This document shows positions 7,428 to 16,354 of a stretch of 64,000 nt of DNA, piece after piece. The position numbers and the translations under genes are program-made. Origin of the DNA: DASZUK01 sp963745595. Its GTDB lineage: Bacteria; Actinomycetota; Acidimicrobiia; Acidimicrobiales; RAAP-2. Below the pieces are notes generated by a model, which did not search any database, was not told where the DNA came from, and saw only the letters and a program-made list of their open reading frames with translations. Numbering within the stretch: the first letter of the stretch is position 1; the number at the start of each line of letters is the position of its first letter. The DNA is taken from positions 62,001 to 126,000 of the forward strand of contig CAVUYB010000010.1 of the NCBI GenBank assembly GCA_963745595.1, read 5' to 3'.

Positions 7428-9556
7428 CGTCCCTCCTCCGCGTAGTCGCGGCGCAGCACCAAGTTGGCGGCCTCGTCGACCGTGCCCGACCAGGCCGGGG
7501 GGACGATGAGCGTGGCTTCGGGCTCCTCCACGATCGCCGGTCCGCTCAGCGAGTCCCCCACCGCCAGGCGCTCGCGGTCGAAGACGTCCACCTCGGCGAA
7601 GCCGCCGAGCTCCTCGAAGTACGCCCGACGGCGGCTCCCCGGCGCCGGTCGACCGCCGGTCCCCTTCGCCGCATCCGTCTCGGCCCGGGCCGCGCCACCG
7701 ATCGGCCGTCGCGGTACCCGCTGGGTCACCCGGACTCGGAGCGTGACGATCTCGGTCGGGGCGTCGTGCGGGATCCCGTACGCCTGTTCGTAGGCCCGGA
7801 AGAATGCCTTCTGGATGGCCGCGACGTCCTCGTAGCCTTCCGGCGAGAACGGCGCCGGCACGGTCAGCTCGTATGACTGGCCGCGGTAACGCATGTCGAC
7901 GAACGCTTCGCGTACCAGCCCGGTGGCCGACGGGTCGGCCGACAGCTCGGTCGCCCCCTGGACGGCCAGCTCGGCGAAGACCTCGGCCAGCACCGTCGGC
8001 GACTCCGGCTCCGCACCCACCGGGTACGTCCGCACGTTCTCCACCGTCAGGTCCGTACCCAGCAGCCCCACCGCGGACGCCACCCCGGACGCGGCCGGCA
8101 CGACCACCTTGGTGATCCCGAAGTGCTCGGCGATGCGGGCGACGTGCATCGGCCCCGCGCCGCCGGACGCGAACAGCGCGAACTTCGTCGGGTCGACCCC
8201 CCGCTGGACCGTCACGACGTCCACCGCGGCCGCCATGTTGGCGTTGACGATCTGGTGGATGGCCTGGGCGACGACCGGCTCGTCGGCGCCGAGCTGGCGA
8301 CAGAGTTCGCCCATCGCCCGAGCCGCCAGCTCCGGTCGGAGCGACATCGTGCCGCCGGCGAAGCTTCCCGGATCGAGATAGCCGAGCAGGAGGTTGGCGT
8401 CGGTCACGGTCGGCTCGGTGCCGCCACGGTCGTAGGCCGCCGGACCCGGTTCCGCGCCCGCCGACTGCGGGCCCACCCGCAGCGCACCGCCCGGGTCGAC
8501 CCAGGCGATGCTGCCGCCGCCCGCCCCGACCTCGGCCAGGTCGATCGCCGGCACCTTGACCGGCATGCCAGACCCGCTCTGGCGCCCGCCGAAGCTGCCC
8601 TTGCCACCAACGTGGAACGTGTGGGTGATGTCGGCCCGCCCGTCTCGCACCAGCGCGGCCTTGGCCGTCGTTCCCCCCATGTCGAAGGCGATCAGGTTGT
8701 CGATCCCGCAGTCCCGGCCGACCTGGAGGGCGGCGACGACGCTGGCCGCCGGTCCCGACTCGATCGTGAACACCGCCCGCCGGGCCGCATGGCTGGAGCT
8801 CATGACCCCGCCGCTCGACTCCATGACCTGCACCGGGCCCGGGATGCCGAGGTCGTGGAGCCGGTCCTCCAGGGCGGCCAGGTACGTGGCCATGATGGGC
8901 CCGACATACGCCGAGACGACGGTCGTCGAGGCCCGCTCGTACTCCCGGATCTCCGGCCACGTCTCGTGGGAAGCGACGACGACGACCCCCGGCAGGCGCT
9001 CCCGGCACATCGCCGCCACCCGCTGTTCGTGAACCGGGTTGGCGTAGGAGTGGAGCAGCGAGATGGCCACGCTGGCCACGCCGAGCTCGGCGATCCGCCC
9101 GATCACCTCGGCCGTCGCCGCTTCGTCGAGCGGGACGAGCACCTCCCCCGACGCGCCTACCCGCTCCGGCACCTCGAAGCAGTGCGACAGTGGGACCGGC
9201 GGCTCGGGTGCCTCGAACATGAGGTCGTACCGCTCCGACTCGTGCCGGGCGTAGTGGCCGAGCCCGAACGCCGTCCGGAAGCCCTGCGTCGTCACGAACG
9301 CCAGCGGCGCGCCCTTGCGTTCCAGCACGACGTTGGTGGCCAGCGTCGTCCCGTGCACCGTCCGCTCGACCTCCTCGGGCCGGACACCGGACCGCTCCAG
9401 GACCGCCCGCACGCCGACCAGCGCGCCGGCTATCGGATCGGCCGGTGACGTCAACGGCTTGGCCCGGTAGAGCCGGCCGTCCCCGTCCACCAAGACGACG
9501 TCGGTGAACGTCCCACCGATGTCGATCGCCAGGGCGGCGCGCCGGCGATCGCCCAT
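7424..9556 (-). CDS. hyuA: Hydantoinase A / oxoprolinase alpha-type subunit
   Basis: A 710-residue HyuA-family ATPase subunit with an actin-like fold. It shows ALAIDIGGTFTDVVLVD near the start, HGTTLATNVVLERKG, FDMGGTTAKAALVRDG, VGAGGGSIAWVDPGG and AEPGPAAYDRGGTEPTVTDAN, all standard. The start is ambiguous: ATG 9556 is preceded by AAGGGGG and gives the usual short N-terminus, while ATG 9586 would add ten residues. It overlaps hyuB downstream by 4 nt and lies 66 nt after an Amidohydro_2 gene, so the three are probably one transcript starting near 10.85 kb. Confidence 0.88.
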   Translation of the reverse strand: MGDRRRAALAIDIGGTFTDVVLVDGDGRLYRAKPLTSPADPIAGALVGVRAVLERSGVRPEEVERTVHGTTLATNVVLERKGAPLAFVTTQGFRTAFGLGHYARHESERYDLMFEAPEPPVPLSHCFEVPERVGASGEVLVPLDEAATAEVIGRIAELGVASVAISLLHSYANPVHEQRVAAMCRERLPGVVVVASHETWPEIREYERASTTVVSAYVGPIMATYLAALEDRLHDLGIPGPVQVMESSGGVMSSSHAARRAVFTIESGPAASVVAALQVGRDCGIDNLIAFDMGGTTAKAALVRDGRADITHTFHVGGKGSFGGRQSGSGMPVKVPAIDLAEVGAGGGSIAWVDPGGALRVGPQSAGAEPGPAAYDRGGTEPTVTDANLLLGYLDPGSFAGGTMSLRPELAARAMGELCRQLGADEPVVAQAIHQIVNANMAAAVDVVTVQRGVDPTKFALFASGGAGPMHVARIAEHFGITKVVVPAASGVASAVGLLGTDLTVENVRTYPVGAEPESPTVLAEVFAELAVQGATELSADPSATGLVREAFVDMRYRGQSYELTVPAPFSPEGYEDVAAIQKAFFRAYEQAYGIPHDAPTEIVTLRVRVTQRVPRRPIGGAARAETDAAKGTGGRPAPGSRRRAYFEELGGFAEVDVFDRERLAVGDSLSGPAIVEEPEATLIVPPAWSGTVDEAANLVLRRDYAEEGR

Positions 9557-9622
9557 GGTGTCCCCCTTGTCCTCCGTCACCGGCATCCCTCGGTCAGTTC
9601 GTGGAAGCGAGACCGACGCCGG

Positions 9623-10807
9623 TCAGGCCGTCTCCAGCGCCGGCACACTTCCCTCGGCGAACGTCGTCGGCATCATCGACTCCGGGAACCGGTACAGGTC
9701 GACCGCGTCGTCCCAGAGGATCTTGCGCTTCGAGTCCATCGAGATCAGGTCGGGGCGCAGCGAGAGGAACTCCTCCGTCGCCCGCGGGAACTTCGAGTCC
9801 GGGTGGGGAAAGTCCGTTTCGTAGACGATGTGGTCGTCCCCCAGCCACCGGATGACGTCGGCCACGAACGGGTCCTCGCACTCCGCCGAGATCCAGCAGT
9901 TCCGCTTGAAGTACTCCGTGGCCGACATCGTGAGGTCCGGGAACTCCGCTCCGGCGATCTCCAGGTGCTCGTCGATCCGGTGCAGCATCGACGGCAGCCA
10001 GCCACACCCGGCCTCCATGTAGGCGCAGCGCAAACGGGGGTAGCGCTCGAACACGCCGTGGCAGATCATCGACACCATGGCCGACTGGGCCTCGTGGGGG
10101 TGGATGACGACATGCCACTCGGTGAACGTCGTGAACCGCTCCGACCCGGCCGTCTGCCCGTTCAGGCCCATGAACTCGTGCGTGCCGAACGCGCAGTCCA
10201 GGTCCTGCAGGAGCTCCCAGATCGGGTCGTAGTAGCGGTCGCCCAGGTTCCGGCCGTTGAAGAAGTCCGGGCGGGCCCAGAAGCAGCGGATGCCCAGGTG
10301 ATCGTAGGCGTACTGGATCTCCTCCACCGCCCGGCTGACGTCGTTCAGGGCCACCGGGCTCGACGTGAGCACCCGGCCGCCGGACGTCTCGGTCATCTCC
10401 TGGCCCCACCGGTTGTACGCCCGGACCATCCCCGCCTGGAGCTCCGGGTCGATGCCGAACGTCCACAGGTCGAACTCGGGGCCGTAGACCACCATCAGGT
10501 CCACCCCCTCCTGCTCCAGGGCCTTGGCCACCAGGTCTCCCGGAAAGCCGCGCTCGATGATCTCGGCGCCGTACTTGGCGACGCGGTCCTCTTCGGTCCA
10601 GCCGAGGACGTCGTTGAAGCCCCGGTACAGCGTCGTCTGGTGCTGGGTCCAGCGGCCGTCCACCGTCACCGGGTTGTAGGACTCGCCCGGCATCGGTGCC
10701 AGCCGGCCCACCCGATGCTGGTACTTCTCGTCCAGGAACCGGCTCCAGAGATCGGCCGGGTAGATGACGTGGGAGTCAGCGTCGAAGACCTTGAAACCGT
10801 TGCGCAA
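9623..10807 (-). CDS. Amidohydrolase family 2 (ACMSD/decarboxylase-like) enzyme
   Basis: A 394-residue TIM-barrel Amidohydro_2 protein. The N-terminal metal site reads FDADSHVIYP, with the classical HxH replaced by D-x-D-x-H; the C-terminal metal site is YETDFPHPDSKFP. Between them are CGWLPSMLHRIDEH and LRCAYMEAG, which recur in all six paralogs of the window. Members of this superfamily hydrolyse lactones or amides, or decarboxylate aromatic acids without oxygen. It is the first gene of the Amidohydro_2-hyuA-hyuB transcript; a candidate operator lies 54 nt upstream. The exact reaction is unknown. Confidence 0.85.
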   Translation of the reverse strand: MRNGFKVFDADSHVIYPADLWSRFLDEKYQHRVGRLAPMPGESYNPVTVDGRWTQHQTTLYRGFNDVLGWTEEDRVAKYGAEIIERGFPGDLVAKALEQEGVDLMVVYGPEFDLWTFGIDPELQAGMVRAYNRWGQEMTETSGGRVLTSSPVALNDVSRAVEEIQYAYDHLGIRCFWARPDFFNGRNLGDRYYDPIWELLQDLDCAFGTHEFMGLNGQTAGSERFTTFTEWHVVIHPHEAQSAMVSMICHGVFERYPRLRCAYMEAGCGWLPSMLHRIDEHLEIAGAEFPDLTMSATEYFKRNCWISAECEDPFVADVIRWLGDDHIVYETDFPHPDSKFPRATEEFLSLRPDLISMDSKRKILWDDAVDLYRFPESMMPTTFAEGSVPALETA

Positions 10808-10860
10808 CCGGGTACCCCTTTCTCCTTACGCAGGAATTCTACTGGACGGGTACCCATCTC

Positions 10861-10877
10861 GCAAGCAAGTGTTTGAT
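10861..10877 (-). promoter_or_regulatory. Putative operator ATCAAAC-N4-GCTTGC
   Basis: On the minus strand this reads ATCAAACACTTGCTTGC, an imperfect inverted repeat with a 4-nt centre. It lies 54-70 nt upstream of the Amidohydro_2 start at 10807. The same arms and spacing occur at 21018 and 25742, and weaker forms at 38074 and 50835. Confidence 0.45.
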
Positions 10878-10965
10878 TTATTTCGCCGGCCAGCGGCCCG
10901 GCCAGTGGCACGGGCAGGAGGCCCCGCGTCAGGCGCCCCGATGCGGACGGGAAGCCCCGGCGTCA

Positions 10966-11023
10966 GGCCCTGGCGTCAGGCGCGCCGGCCCGGCCGGAAG
11001 GCCCTGGCGTCAGGCGCGCCGGC
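10966..11023 (-). repeat. 34-nt-spaced direct repeat duplicating the TetR 3' end
   Basis: A 24-bp sequence starting GGCCCTGGCGTCAGGCGC occurs exactly at 10966-10989 and 11000-11023. The second copy holds the stop codon and last codons of the TetR gene, so its 3' end has been tandemly duplicated. Partial further copies of GCGTCAGGC lie at about 10925 and 10960. Confidence 0.75.
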
Positions 11024-11780
11024 GGCGGCGGGGCTTGGTGGCCGGCGCGTCGAAGATGCCGACGACGACGTCGATCAGGCGCCCTTCGATGTCGGCGTAG
11101 GCGCCGGGGTTCTGCTGGGACAACCACTGCTTGAGCTGTCCGTCCGGCTGGCCGAGCACGCGGTTGATCAGATCCCGCACGATGGCGTAGCGCAACATCC
11201 GGACGTCTTGCGGCAGGTCCGGCGTCACCTGGACCAACACTTTCTGGATCCGTTGGGTGTCCGCCTCGTAGGCGTCGATCACGACATGGATCAGGTCGGG
11301 ATTGCCGCCGAGGGCGGTCAGGAAGGCGACGTAGTACCGGCCGCCGTCGACGTCAGCCGCCAGTTCGGCGGTCGGCCGGACCATCGCCTCGGCCAGATCC
11401 CACAGGTCGATGTCGTCGCGGCCCTCGATCTCGGTCAGCAGCTCCGATCGCCGCTGGCCGAGCGTCTCGGCCCGGCGGTGGAAGATGGCGGCCACCAGAT
11501 CGGCCTTGGAGCCGAAGTGGTAGTGGATGGCGGCCGCGTTGGCGTCGGCCGACTCGGTGATGTCCCGGATCGACACCGACTCCAAGCCATGGAGCGCGAA
11601 CAGCTGCTCGGCCGAGTTGAGCAACCGGTCTCGCGTTTTCGGCCGTCGCGCCCGCGCCGAAGGCTCGGCAGCCTTCGCCGCACCAGCCTTCGTCCCACCG
11701 GCTTTCACGGCACCGGCCTTCACGGCACCAGCCTTCACTGCGGCACGAGGCTTTCGGCCATCCTGTTCACGGGTCGCCAT
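11010..11780 (-). CDS. TetR/AcrR family regulator with Lys/Ala/Gly-repeat N-tail
   Basis: A 256-residue TetR-type repressor. The helix-turn-helix lies at about residues 47-93 (RDRLLNSAEQLFALHG ... AAAIHYHFGSKADLVAAIF), followed by an all-alpha ligand-binding domain. The N-tail of about 40 residues is low-complexity, built on KAGAVKAG-type units, and the C-terminus is basic (RRRRRA). Both tails could add non-specific DNA contacts; this is inference. It is divergent from the SDR at 12094 across a 313-bp gap, an arrangement often seen for a local repressor. The ligand is probably an acyl-CoA or aromatic compound handled by neighbouring genes. Confidence 0.87.
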   Translation of the reverse strand: MATREQDGRKPRAAVKAGAVKAGAVKAGGTKAGAAKAAEPSARARRPKTRDRLLNSAEQLFALHGLESVSIRDITESADANAAAIHYHFGSKADLVAAIFHRRAETLGQRRSELLTEIEGRDDIDLWDLAEAMVRPTAELAADVDGGRYYVAFLTALGGNPDLIHVVIDAYEADTQRIQKVLVQVTPDLPQDVRMLRYAIVRDLINRVLGQPDGQLKQWLSQQNPGAYADIEGRLIDVVVGIFDAPATKPRRRRRA

Positions 11781-12093
11781 GCTCTCAACTCCCGTTCCAT
11801 GTGCTCACGGCTGGCTACTATAACGGTGTAACAAAAACCGACCCGACCATGGCGCCGATAAAGCGCACGCCGACCGTCGAAATAGTACTTTCACTGACGG
11901 TGGTTTTCGGGTGACGCTCGCGACTGCCGGATGCCGCGGCGGTTCGTGCGGCTCGCGCTCGAACGGTCCCGACCTCGGGAAACCGTCCGGCCGACGGAAG
12001 CGACACGACGGAAACGGCGTCAAAAAAGTGGTACCGCCGGCCCGGCCGGCGGCGGGGGGCCGCATCCGTGCCGGGTGACGGGGAGGTGCGCGC
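11781..12093. promoter_or_regulatory. Divergent intergenic region, TetR / SDR
   Basis: A 313-bp gap without a credible gene. The 110 bp next to the TetR gene are A+T-richer than the surroundings (e.g. ACTATAACGGTGTAAC, GAAATAGTACTTTCAC) and probably hold the divergent promoters. A strong Shine-Dalgarno GGGGAGGTG precedes the SDR ATG. I found no clear palindrome. Confidence 0.5.
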
Positions 12094-12919
12094 ATGCAGC
12101 GCCTGGAGGGACGAGCCGTACTGATCACCGGTTCGGCGCAGGGGATCGGACGGGCGATCGCCCTCGCCGCGGCGGCCGAAGGAGCGGCGGTGGCCGGCGT
12201 CGACTTGAACGGGGCCGGCGCGACGGCGACGGCCGAGGCGATCCGATCGACGGGCGGCCAGGCCATCGTCTTTCAGGCCGACGTCGCCGACGAGGCGGCG
12301 GTGCGCTCGGCCATCGACGAGACGGTCGAGCGGTTCGGCCGGCTCGACGTCCTCTGCAACAACGCGGCCGCTTTCGAGCCGGAGATCGTCGCCACCGACA
12401 TCGACGCCGAGACGACCCCGATGGCGACGTGGGACCGCACGTTCGACGTCAACCTGCGCGGACCCTTCTTCGCCGCCAAGTTCGCCCTTCCCCACCTGCG
12501 GCGGGCCGGCGGCGGCACGATCTTGAACATCTCGACCACCGCCGGGTTCAACGGCGACGTCGTACAGGTGGCCTACAGCACGTCGAAGGCCGCACTGCAC
12601 CAGCTCACCCGGGCCATCGCCACCAGCCACGGCCGGGCCGGCATCCGCTGCAACACCATCGCCACCGGACTGGTCATGAGCGAGATCACGCAGGGCAACC
12701 CATCCGAGAAGCTGGCCGTCTGGGCCCGGCACCGGCTGATCGCCGACCCGGGCACCCCCGAGGAGGTGGCTGCCCTGGCCGTCCACCTCTGCTCCGACGA
12801 CGGCCGGTACATCACGGGACAGACGATCGTCATGGACGGTGGCGGTAGCTCGGTGCATCAGCCCTGGTACGCCGACGCCGCGGTCCTCCACCCGGAGATC
12901 GTCGGCCGCGCACGTCTAG
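12094..12919 (+). CDS. SDR-family oxidoreductase, 3' end apparently frameshifted
   Basis: A classical NAD(P)-dependent short-chain dehydrogenase/reductase. It has TGSAQGIG at residues 12-19, LCNNAAAFEP near 87-96, Y161-STS-K165, and the C-terminal VMDGGGSSVHQPWYAD shared with the SDRs at 17900 and 20132. No in-frame stop follows the fold: the frame stays open antisense through the next gene to 13797, which would add nearly 300 residues of non-SDR sequence. One inserted base between about 12860 and 12915 would explain this, since the +1 frame ends at TAG 12917-12919, giving about 274 residues. The end given here assumes that. The substrate alcohol or ketone is unknown. Confidence 0.7.
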
Positions 12920-13707
12920 TTGAACGTCTCACCCCCGTTGACGTCGACGGTCTGTCCGGTCATGGCTACCGACAGATCGGAGGCGAGAAAGAGCACCGCG
13001 CCCGCCACGTCGGCATCCGAGGGAATGTCGCCCAGGGCGATCAGTTCACGGACCGGCGCCAGCTCCTCTTCGACCGTCACCCCCCGCTCGGCCGCCCGCG
13101 TTTCGTACCACCGCTGGAGGTTCGGGCCCCACATCCGGCCGGGCACGATCGTGTTGACCCGGATGCCGTCCTCGCCCACCTCACGGGCGAGCACCTGGGC
13201 GGCCGCCAGCAGGGCCGCCTTGCCCGCGGCGTAGGACCCCCGGCCGGGCAGGACCCGCCGCACGATCTGCGAGCCGACGAAGATCACGGAGCCGGCGCCC
13301 CGCTGACGCATCACGGGGACGGCGGCCTGCGTCAGCCGCAGGGAGCCGAACAGGGTGACGTCGAACGCCTGGCGCCAGTCGTCGAAGTCAGCCTCGGCCA
13401 CCGGTACCGTCATCGGACCCGTGGCGTACGCGTTGTTGACGAGACAGTCCAATCGTCCGAACCGTTCGACGGCCGTCTCGATCAACGCCTGGCAGTCTGC
13501 CGCGCTGGTGACGTCGCAACGACGCGCCGCCACCGCGCCGCCGGTGGCGGCGATCTCCGCCTCCACCTCCGACAGATACCCGTCGTTGCGGGCGCCGAGC
13601 ACGACCGACGCTCCGGCCGCCGCGGCGGCCGCCGCCACTTGGTAGCCGAGGCCGGGACCGACGCCGGAGACGACGACGACCTTGCCGTCGAGCAGTGGCG
13701 ACCCCAT
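12916..13707 (-). CDS. SDR-family oxidoreductase (GPGLG subfamily)
   Basis: A 263-residue SDR with variant motifs: the nucleotide loop is SGVGPGLG rather than TGxxxGIG, the NNAG motif is NNAYA, and the catalytic YxxxK is YAAGK. The SDR at 38201 has the same variants (AGIGPGLG, YNAYA), so the two form one subfamily. ATG 13707 overlaps the livF stop (TGATG), placing it as the last gene of the cupin-livHMGF operon and suggesting it acts on the imported compound. Its TAG stop overlaps the apparent end of the opposite SDR gene. Confidence 0.85.
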   Translation of the reverse strand: MGSPLLDGKVVVVSGVGPGLGYQVAAAAAAAGASVVLGARNDGYLSEVEAEIAATGGAVAARRCDVTSAADCQALIETAVERFGRLDCLVNNAYATGPMTVPVAEADFDDWRQAFDVTLFGSLRLTQAAVPVMRQRGAGSVIFVGSQIVRRVLPGRGSYAAGKAALLAAAQVLAREVGEDGIRVNTIVPGRMWGPNLQRWYETRAAERGVTVEEELAPVRELIALGDIPSDADVAGAVLFLASDLSVAMTGQTVDVNGGETFN

Positions 13708-14477
13708 CAGGGCTCGGTCGGGCTCGCCGACGTGACGTCGTCGACGGCCACCTCGTCGCCCACGATCTGGTCGGCCGCCCCGGACAGCCCGAGGTAGGAG
13801 GCGAGCAGCATCTCCCGGTCGGCCAGGTCGGCCGCCGAGGCGCTCATCCGCACCTCCCCGGTGACGAGCACGTAGGCCCGGGCGCACCGGGACAGCGCCA
13901 TGACCGTGTTCTGCTCGACCAGCAGTATCGGCGTCCGGTCGGACAACTGGGCGAGGACGTCGAACACCGAGCGGACGATCGTCGGGGCCAGACCCAACGA
14001 CGGTTCGTCCAAGAGCAGCATCCGTGGACAGCCGACGAGGGCCCGGCCGATGGCCAGCATCTGCTGCTCACCGCCCGACAGCGCGTAGCCCTCCCGCTGA
14101 TTGATCCGCTGCAGGGCCGGGAACAGGTCGTAGACGTCGTCCAGGCTGTAGCCGGACCGCCGGCCCGACGCGGCCGTCTGCCCGGACAGCAGGTTCTCGT
14201 GGACGGTCAGCGTCGGGAAGACCCGGCGGCCCTCCGGCACGTGGATCAGCCCCATCCGGGCCACGTCGCTGGGCTTGCGGCCACGCAGGTCGACGCCGTC
14301 GAAGGTGATCGTGCCCTCGTACGGGATCAGCTGGCTGATGGCCCGCAGCAGCGACGTCTTGCCGGCGCCGTTGGGGCCGATCAGCGCTACCGCCTCGGTC
14401 GCCCCGGCGACCAGGTTGACGCCCTTCACCGCCTCGGTCGTGCCGTAGTGGATGTGGACCGATTCGAGCTCAAGCAT
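13707..14477 (-). CDS. livF: Branched-chain-type ABC transporter ATP-binding protein LivF
   Basis: A 256-residue ABC ATPase of the LivF type. Walker A is GPNGAGKT (about residues 36-43), the signature is LSGGEQQM, and Walker B is MLLLDEPSLGLAP. A C-terminal extension of about 20 residues follows the usual end. With LivG, LivM and LivH it forms a hydrophobic/aromatic or branched-chain amino acid importer. It overlaps livG by 8 nt and the SDR downstream by 1 nt. The receptor is probably the SBP at 21130 and its duplicate at the left edge. Confidence 0.93.
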   Translation of the reverse strand: MLELESVHIHYGTTEAVKGVNLVAGATEAVALIGPNGAGKTSLLRAISQLIPYEGTITFDGVDLRGRKPSDVARMGLIHVPEGRRVFPTLTVHENLLSGQTAASGRRSGYSLDDVYDLFPALQRINQREGYALSGGEQQMLAIGRALVGCPRMLLLDEPSLGLAPTIVRSVFDVLAQLSDRTPILLVEQNTVMALSRCARAYVLVTGEVRMSASAADLADREMLLASYLGLSGAADQIVGDEVAVDDVTSASPTEP

Positions 14478-15234
14478 CGTGGCTCGCCGTCCCCAGGTAG
14501 GCCTCGATGACCCGTGGGTCGCGCCACACCTCTTCGGCTTTGTCCATGGCGATCAGCGACCCCAGCTCGAACACCGCGACCCGGTCGGAGATGTTCTCGA
14601 TGAAGTCGACCTTGTGGTCGATGACCATCAGCGACAGCCCCTCGCTCTTCAGCTGCCGGCACAGGTCGCCCAACCGCTCCGTCTCGAGGTGGTTGAGCCC
14701 GGCGCTCGGCTCGTCGAGCAGCAGCACCACCGGGTCGGCCATGAGGGCCCGGGCCAGGTCGAGCAGGCGTTGCTGGCCGTACGGCAGGAGCCCGGCGTCC
14801 CGGTCGCCCTGCCCGCCGAGGCCGGCCCGTTCCAGGGCCGCCTCGGCGGCCGCCCATCGCGCCCGCTCCCGGCGCCACATACCGGGCCGGGCGAACCACG
14901 ACCCCCCGAGCCGGCGCAGCTCCCCGTCGGAGGAGGCCAGCAGCACGTTCTCGAGGCAGGTCAGCTCCCGGTACACCTGTGGGGTCTGGAACAGTCGGAG
15001 GACGCCGACGCGTCGAGGCGCGGCCGGATGGCCGAGCGGCACCTCGGTGCCTTGCACCGAAAGCAGCCCGGTGGCCGGCACCACCCCGGTGATGGCGTTC
15101 AGGAACGACGTCTTGCCGCTGCCGTTCGGCCCGACGATGCCGACCAGCTCGCGCTCTCCGAGCGACAGCGTGACGTCGTCGACGGCTCGTACGCCGCCGA
15201 AGTTCACACTGATACCGCGGGCCTCGAGCAGCAC
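14470..15234 (-). CDS. livG: Branched-chain-type ABC transporter ATP-binding protein LivG
   Basis: A 254-residue ABC ATPase. It shows Walker A GPNGSGKT (about 34-41), the LivG-type signature LPYGQQRLLDLARAL, Walker B VLLLDEPSAGLN, and the H-loop segment LMVIDHKVDF. It lies between livM (1-nt gap) and livF (8-nt overlap) in a tightly packed operon. Confidence 0.93.
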   Translation of the reverse strand: MLLEARGISVNFGGVRAVDDVTLSLGERELVGIVGPNGSGKTSFLNAITGVVPATGLLSVQGTEVPLGHPAAPRRVGVLRLFQTPQVYRELTCLENVLLASSDGELRRLGGSWFARPGMWRRERARWAAAEAALERAGLGGQGDRDAGLLPYGQQRLLDLARALMADPVVLLLDEPSAGLNHLETERLGDLCRQLKSEGLSLMVIDHKVDFIENISDRVAVFELGSLIAMDKAEEVWRDPRVIEAYLGTASHDA

Positions 15235-15235
15235 G

Positions 15236-16354
15236 TCAGTTCCCCCAGAAATGGAGCAGTCGGGTGAACCGTCCCCGCGCCTCCGTCGACTCCGGCGACC
15301 GTGGGCGGGGCAGCTGGCGGCGCTTGGTCAACGACTGGAACAGCCCGGCCAGCCCCTGGGGGAAGGCGATGATCACGACGATCAACACCGAGCCGTAGAC
15401 GATGGCCTGGTAGGCCGCCAGCGACGACAGCAGTTGGGGCACCTCGACGTAGAACAGCGCGCCGATCACGGCTCCCCAGTGGGTGTTCATCCCGCCGAGG
15501 ACGACCATGAGGAACAGGCCGACGGCCAGGTTGGTGCCGAACGAGCTCGGCTCGAGCACGGTGGCCCAATGGGCGTACATCCACCCGGAGAGGGCCCCGA
15601 AGCACGACCCGACGACGAACATCAGGACCTGGAGGCGGGCCACCGGGATGCCGACGGTCCGGGCGACCATCGGGTTGTCCCGGGCGGCGATCACGTCCCG
15701 GCGGAGCGGCGACCGCTCGATGAAGACGGCCAGGACCAAGATGATGGCGAAGATGGCCAGGAAGACCCAGAAGACGCGGGCGTCGCTCTTCATCGAGTAG
15801 CCGAAGAGGCTGATCGGCGGGACACCGGTGACGTCCCCGCTCGGACCGGTGAACGACTGCCACTGGGTGAAGACGGTCAACCCGACCTCCGACAGGGCCA
15901 GCGTGGCCACCGCGAAGTAGAACTCCTGGGCCCGCGAGATCGCCCAGCCGACGGCCGTCATCAGGACGGCGGTGATCGCCACCGCCACCACCAGGCCGAT
16001 CCAGGCGTTGCTGGTCTCACGCGACATCCACGCCGCCACGTACGCGCCCAGGGCCATCGAGAACGGCTGGCAGAAGGCGAAACGGCCGGCCATGCCGAAC
16101 ACGAGGTAGAAGCCGACGGCCGACACCGAGTACACCAGCCAGAGATCGGCCTGGTACTGGTTCGTCAGACCGTTGAACAACGTCGGCACCAGGACGGCGA
16201 TGACGATGACGACGGCGATGACCGACCGGTACTGATGGCCGCCATAGATCGTCGGCCGGATGAGGTTCGCCGACGACGGTGTGGCGGCACCCGGGCGGCG
16301 GCGCTTGGCGCCGGCGGGCGACGTCTCGGTCGGCACGTCCATCTGTGCGCCCAT
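15236..16354 (-). CDS. livM: Branched-chain-type ABC transporter permease LivM
   Basis: A 372-residue integral membrane permease of the LivM family with roughly 9-10 hydrophobic segments, starting at about residue 42 (RSVIAVVIVIAVLVPTLF). The EAA-like loop region reads AARDNPMVARTVGIPVARLQ. The N-terminus carries a 40-residue hydrophilic tail, longer than usual. ATG 16354 overlaps the livH stop (TGATG). The C-tail after the last segment is basic and may lie in the cytoplasm. Confidence 0.92.
   Translation of the reverse strand: MGAQMDVPTETSPAGAKRRRPGAATPSSANLIRPTIYGGHQYRSVIAVVIVIAVLVPTLFNGLTNQYQADLWLVYSVSAVGFYLVFGMAGRFAFCQPFSMALGAYVAAWMSRETSNAWIGLVVAVAITAVLMTAVGWAISRAQEFYFAVATLALSEVGLTVFTQWQSFTGPSGDVTGVPPISLFGYSMKSDARVFWVFLAIFAIILVLAVFIERSPLRRDVIAARDNPMVARTVGIPVARLQVLMFVVGSCFGALSGWMYAHWATVLEPSSFGTNLAVGLFLMVVLGGMNTHWGAVIGALFYVEVPQLLSSLAAYQAIVYGSVLIVVIIAFPQGLAGLFQSLTKRRQLPRPRSPESTEARGRFTRLLHFWGN

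Noticed and set aside
7428..9008. A 1107-residue fusion of HyuB with an upstream frame
   Set aside because: The upstream part is an antisense-like out-of-frame reading of hyuA with no domain; the ATG at 7427 gives the normal HyuB start and overlaps the hyuA stop.
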